Shown: one piece after another, positions 1-22,040 of the stretch
Numbering within the stretch: position 1 is the first letter of the stretch
Layout: each line of letters begins with the position of its first letter
Assembly (NCBI RefSeq): GCF_019703515.2
Contig: NC_059382.1
Location: 14,363,001 to 14,427,000, forward strand
Direction: 5' to 3'
Source of the DNA: Myxocyprinus asiaticus
Taxonomy: Eukaryota > Chordata > Actinopteri > Cypriniformes > Catostomidae
DNA length: 64,000 bases
Notes under the pieces: model-generated
The model's input: only the letters and a program-made list of their open reading frames with translations
What the model was told of the DNA's origin: nothing
The model's database searches: none
Translations under genes and position numbers: made by a program

Positions 1-9397
<9,397 letters not shown>

Positions 9398-10188
9398 CAC
9401 TAAGACATTTCGCCCTCTGCTGGACAAGAGCACAAACACAGGGGACCCGTGGCCCCTGTAAGGGCCCCAGCCGATCTCCCTTCACACCTCATCCCAGAGG
9501 AGTCTGCTACCTGTACTGTGTGATGGTGGGGCCAGGCCTCTGAATACAGCAATTGTTTAATTTTTATTCATGCCATGCCTCTGTCATCGCTCATGAGTTA
9601 CTGTCTGCCGTGGCTTTAAATTCTTGAGATGACTGAGTTTTGTCTTTCCGTCAACTTTTGTTCACCATAACCAATATTTTCATGACTATGGCGTGAATTT
9701 ATGACTATATTTACATCTGGTGAGCGTGGTTTGGGTTTGGATTGGGAACAGAAATAGTTCTATTTACTTTATATAATATAAACTTTATAAAGATTGTTTT
9801 TAAGTATAATTTGGCTATTAAATAGAATTTAAATATGTTCCAAAATATATAATGAATATATAAAGAATTAAATTATGGTTTTACATTTGTGACCAACTTC
9901 AGGTATATTTTACACATGCTTATACAGTTTGAGGCCAAAAATGAATTGTATGATCTTTATTTTTATTACAAAGAGGCTTTGTGTGGTTAGGGACTGATTA
10001 TTGATATATTGTCATGGTTTTTTATGTGTCATTTATAAGTTTGTATGTGCTTTACATTGTTTTTATGGAGGACGGAGGAATACAACAGAGAGAGAAATAT
10101 TTTTGTGAGAGAAAGGGCCCAAATAATTGTAATTTTGGTTGTTCACATGTATTTGTTTTTTTGCACAAGTATGTTTGTATTTGCAAAA

Positions 10189-10226
<38 letters not shown>

Positions 10227-11103
10227 ACGTCCACCAGTGTTTAGCCTACATTTGGCAGGCATGTTCTAACTGTCAGGCATATAGTTAAAATATGTTTTAA
10301 TTTGTGGAACAGTAGTGGTATATGATTCACATAATTCTTATTTTAATTATTTGTGACCGGATCTCTTTGTCTGCCTACCCAGCTCCCATTTACATGTACT
10401 GTAGCATTTACAAGAATGTAACCAAATATTCAGGATTTGGGGGGACCAAATATTTTCATCACTGATAAACCCATATTGGTCGACTACTAATTGACCACGA
10501 ATATCGGGGAGTAGTGACTCCCTCATGACTGGTTACGGCCTTGAGCATTTATTTACATACTTCTTTATGTGAGTTACACAAAGTAGCAGAAACCAAATAC
10601 TAATGTGCTTGTTACAAATGCTTCAGCCATTATCCTCAAGATTTTTATTTAATAAGAAAAAAGGTGTGACTGGACATCCCATTATGTACACGTGTATTTT
10701 GTGAGTCTTGCTATTCTTGTGGTCCGGCGTTCTGTGATGACTTGTTCAATTAGTAGAGTGGGAAAACATGAGAACGTCGATTTCTCTGTCAAACTGACAT
10801 GTGTGAGCTGTACATTGAGGTAGAATTAAAAAGCCATGGTCACCTCTGTCAGTGTGTGTGCATGCCTTAGACGTAAGTCTATATTGCGCATCTGTGTGTG
10901 TGCGTGTGTGTGTGTGTGCTTCAGTCCAGTGCTGATCTTTCCCTCTTCTTTCTCATCAGAATTTACTATTCTGTCTATGAAAGTATTGAAAATCTATTGT
11001 ACTTTATAAAGTCTAACTATGATCTATGTATGTCCACAAGACTGTTAAGAGAAAGCATGTATAAGACAAAGACATATATGAAATATTAGAGATATAAAAT
11101 AAA
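9398..11103 (+). other. Probable slc6a4 3' UTR and downstream sequence
   Basis: AT-rich non-coding sequence after the stop codon. It contains GT runs at about 10194-10224 and 10894-10917 and an AATAAA at 11098-11103 that could be a polyadenylation signal. The real transcript end cannot be fixed from sequence alone. Confidence 0.35.
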
Positions 11104-12815
11104 AGTATATGTATTAATAATGATTGTGTTTATAGCATTTCTAAGATGTCTTGTAAGATGGCAAATGAGAAAAAAAGTCCAAATTTCAAGGAAATTCACA
11201 AAACTGTAAGATTTGTTTTTACTAATACATTTATTTTTTTCCATATGAATAACCCATAAACATGTTATCATACAGCATATGTGGTCATTTCAGAATCATT
11301 ATTAGAAAATTTTAGTTAATGTCAGTGTTGAAATGCCAGCTATAGAAATTTGTATTTAATTTAAATATATTTTATTATATTTCATGCATTGTTCACTTTG
11401 GAAGATAATGGAAGATTACTTTTTTTTCCAGAATGCTCTAATCTACTATGTTTCTACTAAGTTAAAACGGGGGCAAAGAACATAAAACAGGCTTACAAGA
11501 TGGAAACATTAAACAGAACAGCTACAAAGTTGTCTGTTCTTGCTCATTTTGTTGTGATGGACTAATGAAATTCCTCTGTTGTGTGACTGTGTAAAATTCA
11601 TTTAAATTGCAATTCAGGAATTTGCTCTTCCTGTCAATCCAGTTAAAATTTTAATCCAACATCATGTGAGGCATGACCAAATCAATACAAATTTCAACTT
11701 GTCAATCAAAATGATAAAATTCAGCCAATTCTTAAATTCAGAGAATTGGCCAAACCTGATCAATATACAATACATGACGACAGCAATTATGACAGGCCAT
11801 AACACTAAATTAATTTAGCTAAATACTTAGATTTTGCTTTCAGTTAAATCATCATTCACCCTTGAGTAAATTCATTCTATTCACTCCATTCCATCTTTAA
11901 AAAACATTTATTCCACACTCCTCCTTTAGGGCCTGTTATCAGGTTGAACTCCTTTTTCTTAGGAACAGATTGCACACACACACACACACACACACACACT
12001 AGCTCTCCACCACAAGTCACTGAGGAGTCAGAGCTTCTCATCGTATTAACCTGAGCAATCAATCACATACTTTCTGATGCTTTCCCTAGAGAGGACACTG
12101 CACACAGAGAACTACAAAACTTGATGACTGCATTTCACAATTTGATTTTCTATATTTTTACACATTTTTAAATAATGCATAATTGTAAGGAATAAATCAG
12201 ACCATTGGACATAATCCAGATGCATTAAAGTTTTAAAGAATAAATTACATTCTCACATGGGCTAAGATATATTTTATACTGAAATAACTTGCTGTAGCTG
12301 TGTTTTAATTATAATTTAAAATTCCATTCATTCATAATGGACTAAATGTTTTGCTAAACTTTCACCATACGCAACTCTAAGACCACATTGGAAAACTGGT
12401 ATTCCAAATCTAATTTAAACCTTGAAATAAACAGAAAGTTATAGGATTTGGTAAGAAAATTAAACAAAGAGATGTTAAGAAATATTTAAGATTCTGGTCA
12501 CTCTGTAGTTTTATATCACTATAATCAAATATGCAAATTTGTGACATGACCATGTTAACTCCTCTGAAAGGTCAGATTTCGTTGCTTCCATTTAAGCACA
12601 AAAAGATGCTCTTTGGAACATTCTCAAATCTTGCTGGGATAACCTGGATCATCAGGTTTGCAACAACTTGTAAAGTGCCAGCTCAAGACTTACCTAGGAA
12701 ATTCTGAAATTAAGGTAAATTTAACATTTTTCATCAAACGTCTTGCTAATTTTTAATAATAATAAAAAAGTTGATAAAATCAGAAGAAAATGTTAAACTT
12801 TCACAAAACGTTTCA
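11104..12815. other. Intergenic, no gene seen
   Basis: AT-rich sequence with a (CA)n run at about 11973-11998. No open frame, exon-like segment or delimited repeat could be supported. Confidence 0.5.
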
Positions 12816-12818
12816 CTT

Positions 12819-13160
12819 TCTCTGTCCCTCTGTGGTTGAATGAGCTTCCAACATCCACACGATCTGATGCAACCATCTCAACATTCAAGAACCAGCTGAA
12901 ACCACATCTGTTCCACGAGCACTTAACCAATCCACACTAATTGCTCTTACTATTTAATAATAATAATGAAAAAAGAAACTTTCCTTGTCTATCTCTTTCT
13001 TCTGTTCCAGCTTCTCTACTACTCCAGCTACTTTTAGAACTTGCCAGTGCGACACTGCAGATATTGTTGAATTTTGTATGACAAATTGCTTGCTATGGTC
13101 CTCATTTGTAATTCACTTTGGATAAAAGCGTTTGCTAAATGACTAAATGTAAATGTAAAA
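12819..13160 (+). mobile_element. 3' end of an L2-type LINE or related SINE
   Basis: Residues such as STRSDATISTFKNQLKPHLF resemble the extreme C-terminus of fish L2-type reverse transcriptase proteins. The stretch ends with AATTCACTTTGGATAAAAGC and AAATGACTAAATGTAAATGT, a well-known fish LINE/SINE tail. 5'-truncated; no reverse transcriptase core. Confidence 0.7.
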
Positions 13161-14130
13161 ATTAATTTTCACGAGTGGCCTCAGTCTTTTGGACCCCACC
13201 AAAAACATTGAAAATTATCAAGTTGTATGAATGTTTCCCCAGGGGCTATTATTATAACCATTCAGAAACAGTTACCTTTTAATTGTTGATAAATGATTAC
13301 ATCGTAATATCTGGTTTCAGATATATTTTATACTGTAATCATCTCCTTTGGGAGTGTTTTGATGAACTACATGCATTGATAAACTTTAACTATTCTGGGC
13401 AAGAACTCACAAGCTGAATTTCTGTGTTTTCGTTTCGCCGAGAGTCACAAGTATTGCAAATTCTAGTGCGTGCAACAGAGGCAATAAGAGCTGTGTGAAA
13501 GGCAGTAATGTTGAGTCTCTGTCATCAAGGACTAATCTATACATTGTATGTGAACCGTGGGCCTCTGAACCCAGAGACTGAGCAAACACTGCTCTGCGCT
13601 CACGCAAACTCAACTCAGATACGCACAGTGTTAAGTTACAGCTTTCACAGGATGTGAACTGCAATGCAAGGTCCCTTCAGAATCTCTCTCTCTCTCTTTG
13701 GACTCCATTCCCATTCAGTCCTTAATGATTACTGGATATGGATTTTTAAAAACCAATATAGATATTGTAAGTATAGAGAACAATTTCAATGAAATATTTT
13801 AGATCTAAAAATATTTGAAAAATATATATATTTATTCATTTCAATGACATCCATGCCGACAAAAGCAGCTGAAACCAGCCTGAAGTGGTTGGCTGGTCTT
13901 AGCAGGTCCTTAAGCATGGTCAGGTTTTAGAGGGGCTTTGGGTACTATAGCCGGTTAGGCTGGCAGACCAGCTTGCTGACCCATACCAACCCTGACCCAT
14001 ACCAAAAGCCTGCAGAAAAGTGTGTATTTGAATGCTTTTAAAGCTCAGAAACATAAATTCCAGAGAATTGTGGGAGGAAAACACAAAGTAATGATTAGGT
14101 GGAAAGACAAGGTGTCAGTCACATCACCGA

Positions 14131-14185
<55 letters not shown>

Positions 14186-14524
14186 GTCTCTCTCTGTTTT
14201 TCATTCTGGCAATTTCCTATGAGCTCCAACTCTTCTGGGAATAGGAACCTCCTGACAGTTTATCAGGCTGGAGGATCTTTATTAAACACCCTGTCACATC
14301 TCCTCTCTCCCCTGCACCAATCACACCATCTCTCTATCTGCCTGTCTGTTCTCACACGTCTAGCTCACATTTTTCATTGTTTTACTGTTTTTGCTCTGTA
14401 TTGTATGCCTAACATTTTGGCCTTTTAACACTGATATGAGCTTAGAAATCTATCTGCTGTTAATCTCTCTTAGACCTATTATCTAGGTTGAATATGAATA
14501 TGAGCTCTTAAAAGTACTCTAAAG
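13161..14524. other. Intergenic with simple repeats
   Basis: Contains ACCAGC/GCTGGT-type palindromic repeat debris at about 13866-14015 and a (CT)n run at about 14132-14196. No gene is seen. Confidence 0.5.
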
Positions 14525-15049
14525 CAGTGGTTCTCAACTGGTAGGCCATGACCCACCAAAATGGGTTGCAGCCAGGTCTGTTTCCTGGACAAAAGTGAAA
14601 AAACAATGCTAAATACAAATAATACAATGCAACTAACCATATAAAAGTGCATAGTTAGAATAGCAAAATAAACAGGCTTATCAACTTTTAAAAGAGAGAA
14701 AAACCTACATTGGTTGGCTGGTCTTAACTGGTTTAAGCTAGTCTTAGCTGGTGTAAGCTGGTCTTAGCTAAGACCAGCCAACCAGCTTGCATTGGTTTCA
14801 TTTATTTATTTTTAAGAAGGAATACTGTGCGTCCAATCAAATGCGATTCTTTGGTGCAATTTCACCAGTGAGTTGGTAGAATCTAGCTTAATTAGGTAGA
14901 TGCCAACCTAAAAATATTTATACTTTTATATATTTTAAGGACATTTTTGTTACTATTGTATGCTTAACAAGGCTGGTACTGTGTTGGATCACCACTTGAT
15001 ATTCAGTGTAAAGTCTGGGCTCAGAAGCAAAACCAGTTGAGAACCACTT
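14525..15049. mobile_element. hAT-type nonautonomous element with ACCAGC palindrome inside
   Basis: Ends CAGTGGTTCTCAACTGGT and ACCAGTTGAGAACCACT are complementary. Flanks CTCTAAAG and CTTGAAAG match at 6 of 8 positions, an 8-bp hAT-size duplication. At about 14706-14800 it carries a GGCTGGTCTTA/TAAGACCAGCC foldback like those at 1083 and 13866. Confidence 0.75.
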
Positions 15050-15852
15050 CTTGAAAGGATTGCAACTCAAATGTTGTGCTCAAGACAAAATGCTGGAACA
15101 GTTTACTGGAAATGTAGTTAAGGGCAAGTGAAAACACCCATCTTGTAAATGACGAATGGCAGAACACACGTGTTCGATCGCAGCTTACGGTACTGGTTTT
15201 AATTTAGGGTTGCATTCATAACAAGCTAAATTCTGATTTTATTTAGTGCTATAGTGACCATTACAAAAGTTGGCATAATACAAAAGCTAAAGTTGCCCTG
15301 GAATATTTAATGAGAGAGATCACATCATACCTCATAAATAGTGTTGGGAGTTATTGCACGTACCAAAGAGGCAGAAAGGTGTGACCAGTAAACAGCAAAT
15401 TAGCTTGGGAAACACGATCAGAGAATCAGAAAAGGAGAAAATGCCAGAACAAAATCAGAGAAGGCCTACTGTACATGCATCAGAATAAATATATAATGTA
15501 ACTAAAATGTTTTCTCAACCGTAACGACTTCAGAACTGTGCATTTATCAAACATCAAACATGTGGTTGGATGGTTGTAACTCATCACTATCCACCTCCGT
15601 TGACTTCTTGTGTACTCTATCCTCCACTGTTTTGTCTTTCTATCAACATTTGCATTATGTCCTACGATTGCAACAAGTCTGTGAGTAGATCCTGCATTTT
15701 CTTCATTAAATACTATTTCATCTGGTTTGTTTTCTTCAGTTTGTTTGTTTCTTGTTTGTGAATCCTGGCATTTCTCTCATCCTCCTCTTCCTCTGTTCCC
15801 CTATCTGTCACCCAGCCTCCCTAGCTTTGCCTTGCCACTTGCTGATCCTTGC

Positions 15853-15929
15853 GATATGTTGCGAAGACAGGAAATGAAACCTTTCATTCCTCCCCAGTTG
15901 CAGCCCCCTTTTATCAAAAGCAACTGGGT
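15853..15929 (+). repeat. Direct repeat copy 1
   Basis: Contains ATATGTTGCGAAG, CCTCCCCAGTTGCAGCCC and ATCAAAAGCAACTGGGT. All three recur in the same order 755 bp downstream. Confidence 0.85.
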
Positions 15930-16607
15930 TCTTCATTGCAGCCTACTGCCTAATGAACTCATTTTGCTCGCATAGAATGCCTCCTTATCTCAACAAACAC
16001 ACACACATACACTTCCATCTCCTTTCCCCCCGATTCTCAATACACTGTTAGTAAAACTGGTTTCATAAGACTTAGAACTTATACCCACCAAAATGTTCAC
16101 CCACCACACAGAGTAAGGACACAAACTAGTGAAATAGAAGTGGTGAGAGTGTGGGCAGAGGGTGGTATTTATCTCAGACTGGTCAACCACAACAGCGAAC
16201 AATCTGGCTAGATTGGAACATATCCTGATAAGCATTCATTTGTGGAAATGTAAGAGATTTTGAGACTTTTGATGGTGCATAAAATAAATTCTTTCATTTT
16301 AAGACCGCACAATAATTGTCATAATTTGTTATGCAGGCACAAGTGTTTTCCAAACCCGTTGTACTGTCATCATCTAGGAAGTGGTGCCATCTAGTGCAAA
16401 ATGGATATTCATGCAAGACAAGGATTAGTTCACCCAACAAAGAAAAATCTGTCATAATTTAAGTGCTTCTCCACACCAAAAAAGAAGACATTTTTAATAA
16501 TACACTTGTTGTTTTTTCTATGCAATTACAATAAATGGGCAGGGGTCCCCCTTGGGTACCAATCGGCAACTGGGACACCTGGTGTCTTGGGGGCCCTGAG
16601 AAGCTGC

Positions 16608-16714
16608 AATATGTTGCGAAATTAAACCTTTTGTTCCTCCCCAGTTGCAGCCCAAACCCCCCCCCCCCCCCCTCCCCCCGCCACCCCTTTTTTTTTAATC
16701 AAAAGCAACTGGGT
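16608..16714 (+). repeat. Direct repeat copy 2, expanded by C and T runs
   Basis: Carries the same three blocks as 15853-15929, but has a run of C (about 16657-16680) and of T (about 16688-16696) inserted where copy 1 has CCCCCTTTT. This suggests slippage expansion. Confidence 0.85.
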
Positions 16715-16761
16715 ACACTGCTTATACCTGGAAATGTCCCTGTATATGACTAATTAATACA

Positions 16762-17056
16762 TTTGTGTGTGTGTTGGGTTTAAGTGGTTTACAAGGACTT
16801 TTTTTAGGTTACAAACTGGTAATTACAAGGGTATTATGCTATAAATGTGGTTTATGGGAACATTTCTAGTGTACCCATAATTCAAATCACTTAAAAAACA
16901 TACTAAATGATGTTTTATTGAAAATGTAAAAATGCAGAAAGTTTTTTGTGAGGGTTAGGTTTAGGGGTGGGGTTAGAGTTAGGGGATATAATCTATAGTT
17001 TGTACAGTATAAAAATCATTATGTCTATGGAGAGTCCTCATAATGATATCTGCACC

Positions 17057-17108
<52 letters not shown>
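16762..17108. repeat. Dispersed repeat flanked by GT microsatellites
   Basis: Starts in a short GT run (GTGTGTGTTGGGTTTAAGTG), contains GGGTTAGGTTTAGGGGTGGG and GTTAGAGTTAGGGG at about 16951-16985, and ends TCCTCATAATGATA before a (GT)n run at 17059-17108. The same arrangement is widespread in fish genomes (recalled, not searched). Confidence 0.55.
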
Positions 17109-17110
<2 letters not shown>

Positions 17111-17578
17111 CAATAAATGTGCAATGATTTAAATGAACTTTCCTCAACTTCCTCAAAGAAGGGGAGAGGCTCCCTGTAATAGGCTAACTGAGTTTCTCTA
17201 TATACAATCAAATTTGTTGACAGAATTCAGAAAACGCACCCAACGCATGTACACAGCACTGCCATCTATATCGACTAAATGATACCTTAAATACAATATT
17301 CGAGACTGTCTGCTATGACGCATTGCATGTTTACAGAAATCATTATAATATATGGAAACGAAACCAAAATGTAACTCTAAATAAATGTGTATTTGGACAT
17401 CTTCTAATCACGGTCTCTTTATAATGTCATTGGATTGAGGACTAAGAGCATACTCATTCCAAAAGTTAACACAGCTATCATGTGACAACTGGTTGGTCTT
17501 TGGGGCCTAGGGGATCCCCTGAGAGATCATGGAACGGTTTGCAAGAATTATTGGACAGCAAAATATAGGATTAAAAAC

Positions 17579-17960
17579 CAACACATGCAACACACTCTCA
17601 CGGTGAAATCGTCAGGATTCGAACGAATTTTCTACATGTGGCTAATTCGTATAATATCGTGCGACTGCACTCATTTTAATTCCCAGGACTTTCACTACAG
17701 CCAGTGACATCGCTGGACATCTTTTCCATCTAATACACGACAATTACTTGCTTCTGTCACACACAACAGCTTCCTATCATGTTTACACACTCTGCTGAAT
17801 GGTTAAGGCCTTGTGCACGAAACGCGCGCTTACTTCCGCATTAGACATCCGGGAATTTGCACGTGATGAACTCGTGCGAGTTTATGCAAACAAAATCGTG
17901 CTACATCACAGGAAATAGCCACCTCGTAAATTATGTAGGACTTTTCATGAGATCGGGTTG
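17579..17960. mobile_element. Nonautonomous DNA element with 8-9-bp target duplication
   Basis: Flanked on both sides by TTAAAAAC (17571-17578 and 17961-17968; a ninth base, C, also matches). Ends are CAACACATG... and ...GATCGGGTTG, so only a short CAAC terminal repeat is evident. 382 bp, GC-richer than its surroundings, no open frame. The superfamily is uncertain. Confidence 0.6.
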
Positions 17961-18125
17961 TTAAAAACCCTGACCGTTCGTTGTTGTATTATAGTTCTAA
18001 AATATTTGATCAGCGATTATGACGCAGACTCATCTTTTGCTACATCTCCTGACTGCTATCAGTTGCGTTCTAACATGTCTAAAGTCGGAATGCATATTTA
18101 TGTGAACTTGGCATAAATTTCACAG

Positions 18126-18236
18126 GTCTGACTGTGGGAGTGAGTCTGCTGATAATCGTTGTGATTATCGTCCTGGCAGCGGTTGTCTACAATCCACCGG
18201 GCGAAACCACACGTGAAGAACACCTCTGGCTGACTG
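18126..18236 (+). CDS. Possible orphan exon, one membrane segment
   Basis: A 111-bp segment between an acceptor-like CACAG and a donor-like GTAATA. In one frame (phase 1 to phase 1) it reads LTVGVSLLIIVVIIVLAAVV, a clear hydrophobic membrane helix, then YNPPGETTREEHLWLT. It is GC-richer than the flanking DNA. I do not recognise the protein. It lies between slc6a4 and ssh2; no partner exons were found, so it may belong to a small unrecognised gene, be a relic, or be chance. The start codon, if any, is not in this segment. Confidence 0.35.
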
Positions 18237-18702
18237 GTAATAGGATTTCTTGACTTTTAAAAGACAGTTGTGTTCTGTTGTGACATTGCTGTCGCTAGGA
18301 GAACCAATAAACTCTGCAAAGGACCACAACATAGAAAAAGTGCACCTTTAAATTGGGGGAACTCATAATATAATATCATAATATGTATTCTTTTTGATAA
18401 TGGTTTCAGACTTTCAGAACACTTTGGCAGATCCGGGTAGTGCCTCAAAAATCCTCCATTTGCCACTCATTCCAGCCCATCAGCAGCACTAATTTTGATA
18501 GTGTCCATGATAATTAAATTGATCTGTCTCTGACTTGGACTTTCATATGCATTAAAGAGGTTATGAGCATTTGAACATTTAAAATTAAATTTTATGTTCT
18601 CCCAATGAACCATTTTTTTTTTTTTTTTTTTTAATCATGCTATTTTCAGTTTTATGTAAACAAGATAATGTCAATGTCACTAAATTTCTTATACTATGGT
18701 CC

Positions 18703-19515
18703 CAGGGGCAGACTGGCGATCGGGAGCACCGGGCGTTTCCCGGTGGTCCGCTTGGTATATTGGGCTTGCCCGCTGCTGCACACTTAGTAAAGAAAAATGA
18801 TGATAGTATTGATACCAGCCCGTCCTACAGGTGATAAAGGCAGCCGCCCTGGGCTCAGACAAACCTGCGCGGACCCCATAACAGAGTAAGAACTCAATAA
18901 ACTTTGTAAGATTAAGTAAATATAATGACTTTTATTTCAAAATTACTTTTACATCACACCACATTTTAGCATGCTTTTAGTTACACTGTGACTCATGTGG
19001 ATCTGATTATTTGACATACAAATCACAATAATGGTGATAACCAAAAACAACATATTAAATATAAGATGATCTCTGAATAATCACAATATGACAAATAACT
19101 GCAAGTTACAACAAATACATTAACAGCAGTGTAAATAAAATCAGCAAACAGTAAAGCTATAAGCAGAACACAGTAATTTGCATAATTTATCCATATTGCA
19201 AAGCATTACTGGGAGCTGAAGCACAGATTCTTCTTATCACAGTACACAGAAATGATGAAAATAAGTCATAAAAAATATTTCTTTGTGGCTATTTGTGTCT
19301 TTGAGGCTTACTTTGTTTAATGGATGCAAAAACAGCATTTGTCAAAGCACAGGGCTTTTCACTTTTTCTCAAGAATTATCTGGGGAAGGAGTTAAAACAC
19401 TGCTGATTTAAAGACACAACAAACTCACATAGAGTGAAAATATGAGCATTTATATGAGTTTATATTTAACATAGATTTATATTTGTACATATTCTGGCCA
19501 ACGTTCTGTTGTCAT

Positions 19516-19555
<40 letters not shown>

Positions 19556-20022
19556 AAACATTTTCAAATAGTTATGTAGGAAAGTCACATGAAATTTTAA
19601 GCATTGTCATCAGTGTCCTGCGGTGTAACACTTTCTTCATCTAACTATTTTAAACAACATGTTCACAGCACCTAAAATACACACTTCCCTTGTACTGTCA
19701 TGTACATTTTAACCTAACATCTGCATGTTGGGAAAAAAAAGGTTCTCGGACATGTTATTTGTCTGAGCTATACATTGCCTATTTTTAGTGCTTTCCCTAA
19801 AAAAAATCCACTCATCTATATGTTTTAAAATAATGTCAATTTTTGCACCAGTGGGGCACGTTGTTATGACTAGCAGTCAATTGAAATTTATTTTTTCAAT
19901 ACAAAAATTTGAAACTGAGCTGGAAAAAGAAATCAATGAGTGTGGTGTGTTGCTGGCTGGGTTTGGTGGGCCGCTCTGGGCCAGAAAGTCCAGGGTCACT
20001 TTTCAGTCCCAGTCCATCCCTG
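18703..20022. mobile_element. hAT-type element with perfect 8-bp target duplication
   Basis: Ends CAGGGGCAGACTGG and CCAGTCCATCCCTG form imperfect terminal inverted repeats. TATGGTCC is present immediately on both sides (18695-18702 and 20023-20030). The 1320-bp interior is AT-rich with an A-run at about 19521-19549 and no transposase, so it is nonautonomous. Confidence 0.85.
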
Positions 20023-20030
20023 TATGGTCC

Positions 20031-21780
20031 AAATGTCATTGCATTCACCTCACTGTGGCATTTTGCAAAAGCCAGCATTATACATTGGTGATCCCCTTTG
20101 AATCATTAAACCCCATTTTGCCCGATTTGAGACATATGAGTAGAATACATAAAATAACAATGTTTTGCTGTGGTGATTATTATAATTTTTTTAGACTGAA
20201 TATTATACGTAAAATCATATACAAACAACAGAAGTTAAATGACACTCTTGATAGCGCCTTTTGATGACAGGCTGCAATTTCAGAAGACAACCACTAGGAG
20301 AAGTAGTGCTCTGTGGAAAGAGGACATAAGAGTCTATGTACAAAATATTGAACATCTGATAGATAAAACATATTTTGAAAATTTTTACACCATTTAGGCA
20401 ATTAATTATTCATGGGTTGTCATTGCAAGATGTTGAGAATAACTGAATGTTTTGAGGTATTCATAGCTGTTTATTAACATGCTCTTAATTTTTTATACGG
20501 TGATGTATAAGAAATAGCACTTAACATTGCTGTTAACTCTTTCATTTGCCTTCTTCGTTTTGCCTTCTGTGGACATAGTGATTGTTATGCTTGTCACAGA
20601 TAATTGTGACATGATGTAAGACACCTAAAACATGCTGGTCTCAAATGAGATTAAACAGAATTTAATAGCAGGCATACTGATGTCACAAAAATAATGAGGT
20701 GCTCGCTGCTACTCCAAAGTAACAGTACACAGTGTCCATTCAGGACAGTCATCCAATAAACTGGTTTGGTTGTGTAGGCAGTCACTCAGCTATATTTCAG
20801 TTTATCATTTAATATATTTGCTTGTTTGAAAGGCCGTATTATAAATCTCGAATCTCCAAGGTGTGATTTTTCTTAATTCATCCACCCCCTACCCCACTTT
20901 CACTGACACAGAGCCAAGCCCTCTGACCTCAGCTTCAATTAAAAGAAATGGCTGCTTTGGTCCTGTTGTGTGTCTTAAACCTTGATAGTCAGTATCCCCC
21001 TAATCTCAGTCTTATCCTCCTGCTTTCCCTGCTAATCCACACATGGGGAGACAGAGATACGGTCACTGACAGATGCAGACAGCGTCACGCATGTGATAAC
21101 ATAAAATGTGAGACACACCCATGCGGCACACTGAGCACAAAAGTGTGTAATCATAAAATCGTAAACAATGCATCTCCATGTCCTCATGTAATATGCTTTT
21201 GCAAAGGTATATGTTTTTTTAAAGACACTGAATGATGTGTCATTCTTGTTTTGTGCAGTGTTGAGACAAGATGTGGAAAAGATCTGCATTAGTAATGTGT
21301 TAAATAATCAATAAGGATTTTGATCACAGAAAGTAATAAGGTAATAGATGAATCCATCAATCCTTGTCACAACACCTGGAAAAATAATTTCTTATTTGTC
21401 CCCACTTTCCTTTCTCTCTGTTATCTTATTTCTAATCAATGCACTTTGTATCTTAGTCTGAATGCTTATATTCTTTGACAAACTAGACTGAGTCTGCATC
21501 GATTGTAGGCTGTGGCCTTTTCCCACAAGCTCTCTAAAACACCAGCATACTGATGTTACATCTGCTGGGATGAAATGGGGAATGGGGCTGAGAGAGGTTT
21601 TCATTAATATGGTCTGTAATTTAAAATTACAGATTTGATGGATATTTCCTACACCCCATTATAGAGGCTACTATTATCTGCTTGTTGAGTTAATCTCAGC
21701 TGAATTGGTTTGCATTTCTCCTGTATTGTGATAATCAAGTGTTCCTATTTAGGCTCTGGAAATTCAATTTTATTTGCACT
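20031..21780. other. Intergenic, no gene seen
   Basis: AT-rich; several short open frames without exon-like borders or recognisable similarity. No bounded repeat could be drawn. Confidence 0.5.
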
Positions 21781-21784
21781 CTCC

Positions 21785-22040
21785 TCTGTACATATGCAAT
21801 GATATGACACGTGGGTGATAGGGCACTCCCACCAACTGCCATCGGTCTGTGGAATGCTTTGCCCATTTCAAACAGGGCAAACAAGGCAAGAATCTTAGCG
21901 TTTTCAGAACATTGTTTAAAACTTCCAAGCTTTCACATGCTAGTGTGTGTGCACACGTTTCATTTCTGACTACTAACTTACTTTATTATCAAATCACTTA
22001 TTTTCTTCATTGTTCTTGTATATATCAGTCTGTGCAGTAC
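21785..22040 (+). mobile_element. Degenerate 3' piece of a non-LTR retrotransposon
   Basis: Reads approximately RALPPTAIGLWNALPISN, resembling the ...WN.LP... motif near the C-terminus of L2/Rex-type reverse transcriptase proteins, followed by a lysine-rich stretch. Frame shifts and lack of an RT core indicate an old fragment. Confidence 0.4.

Larger units (their letters stand above)
15050..16761. other. Intergenic; contains a duplicated 80-100-bp block
   Basis: No exon seen. The blocks at 15853-15929 and 16608-16714 are near-identical direct copies (see separate entries). The remainder is AT-rich unique-looking sequence. Confidence 0.5.

Noticed and set aside
10052..10234. Minus-strand frame with THTHTH run
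   Set aside because: Low-complexity translation of a GT microsatellite.
16951..16985. Telomere-like GGGTTAGG motifs
   Set aside because: Irregular and only about 35 bp, inside a dispersed repeat; not an interstitial telomere array.
19788..20264. 158-codon forward open frame
   Set aside because: It crosses the right border of the hAT element and its TATGGTCC duplication at 20022-20030, has no recognisable domain and no exon-like borders.
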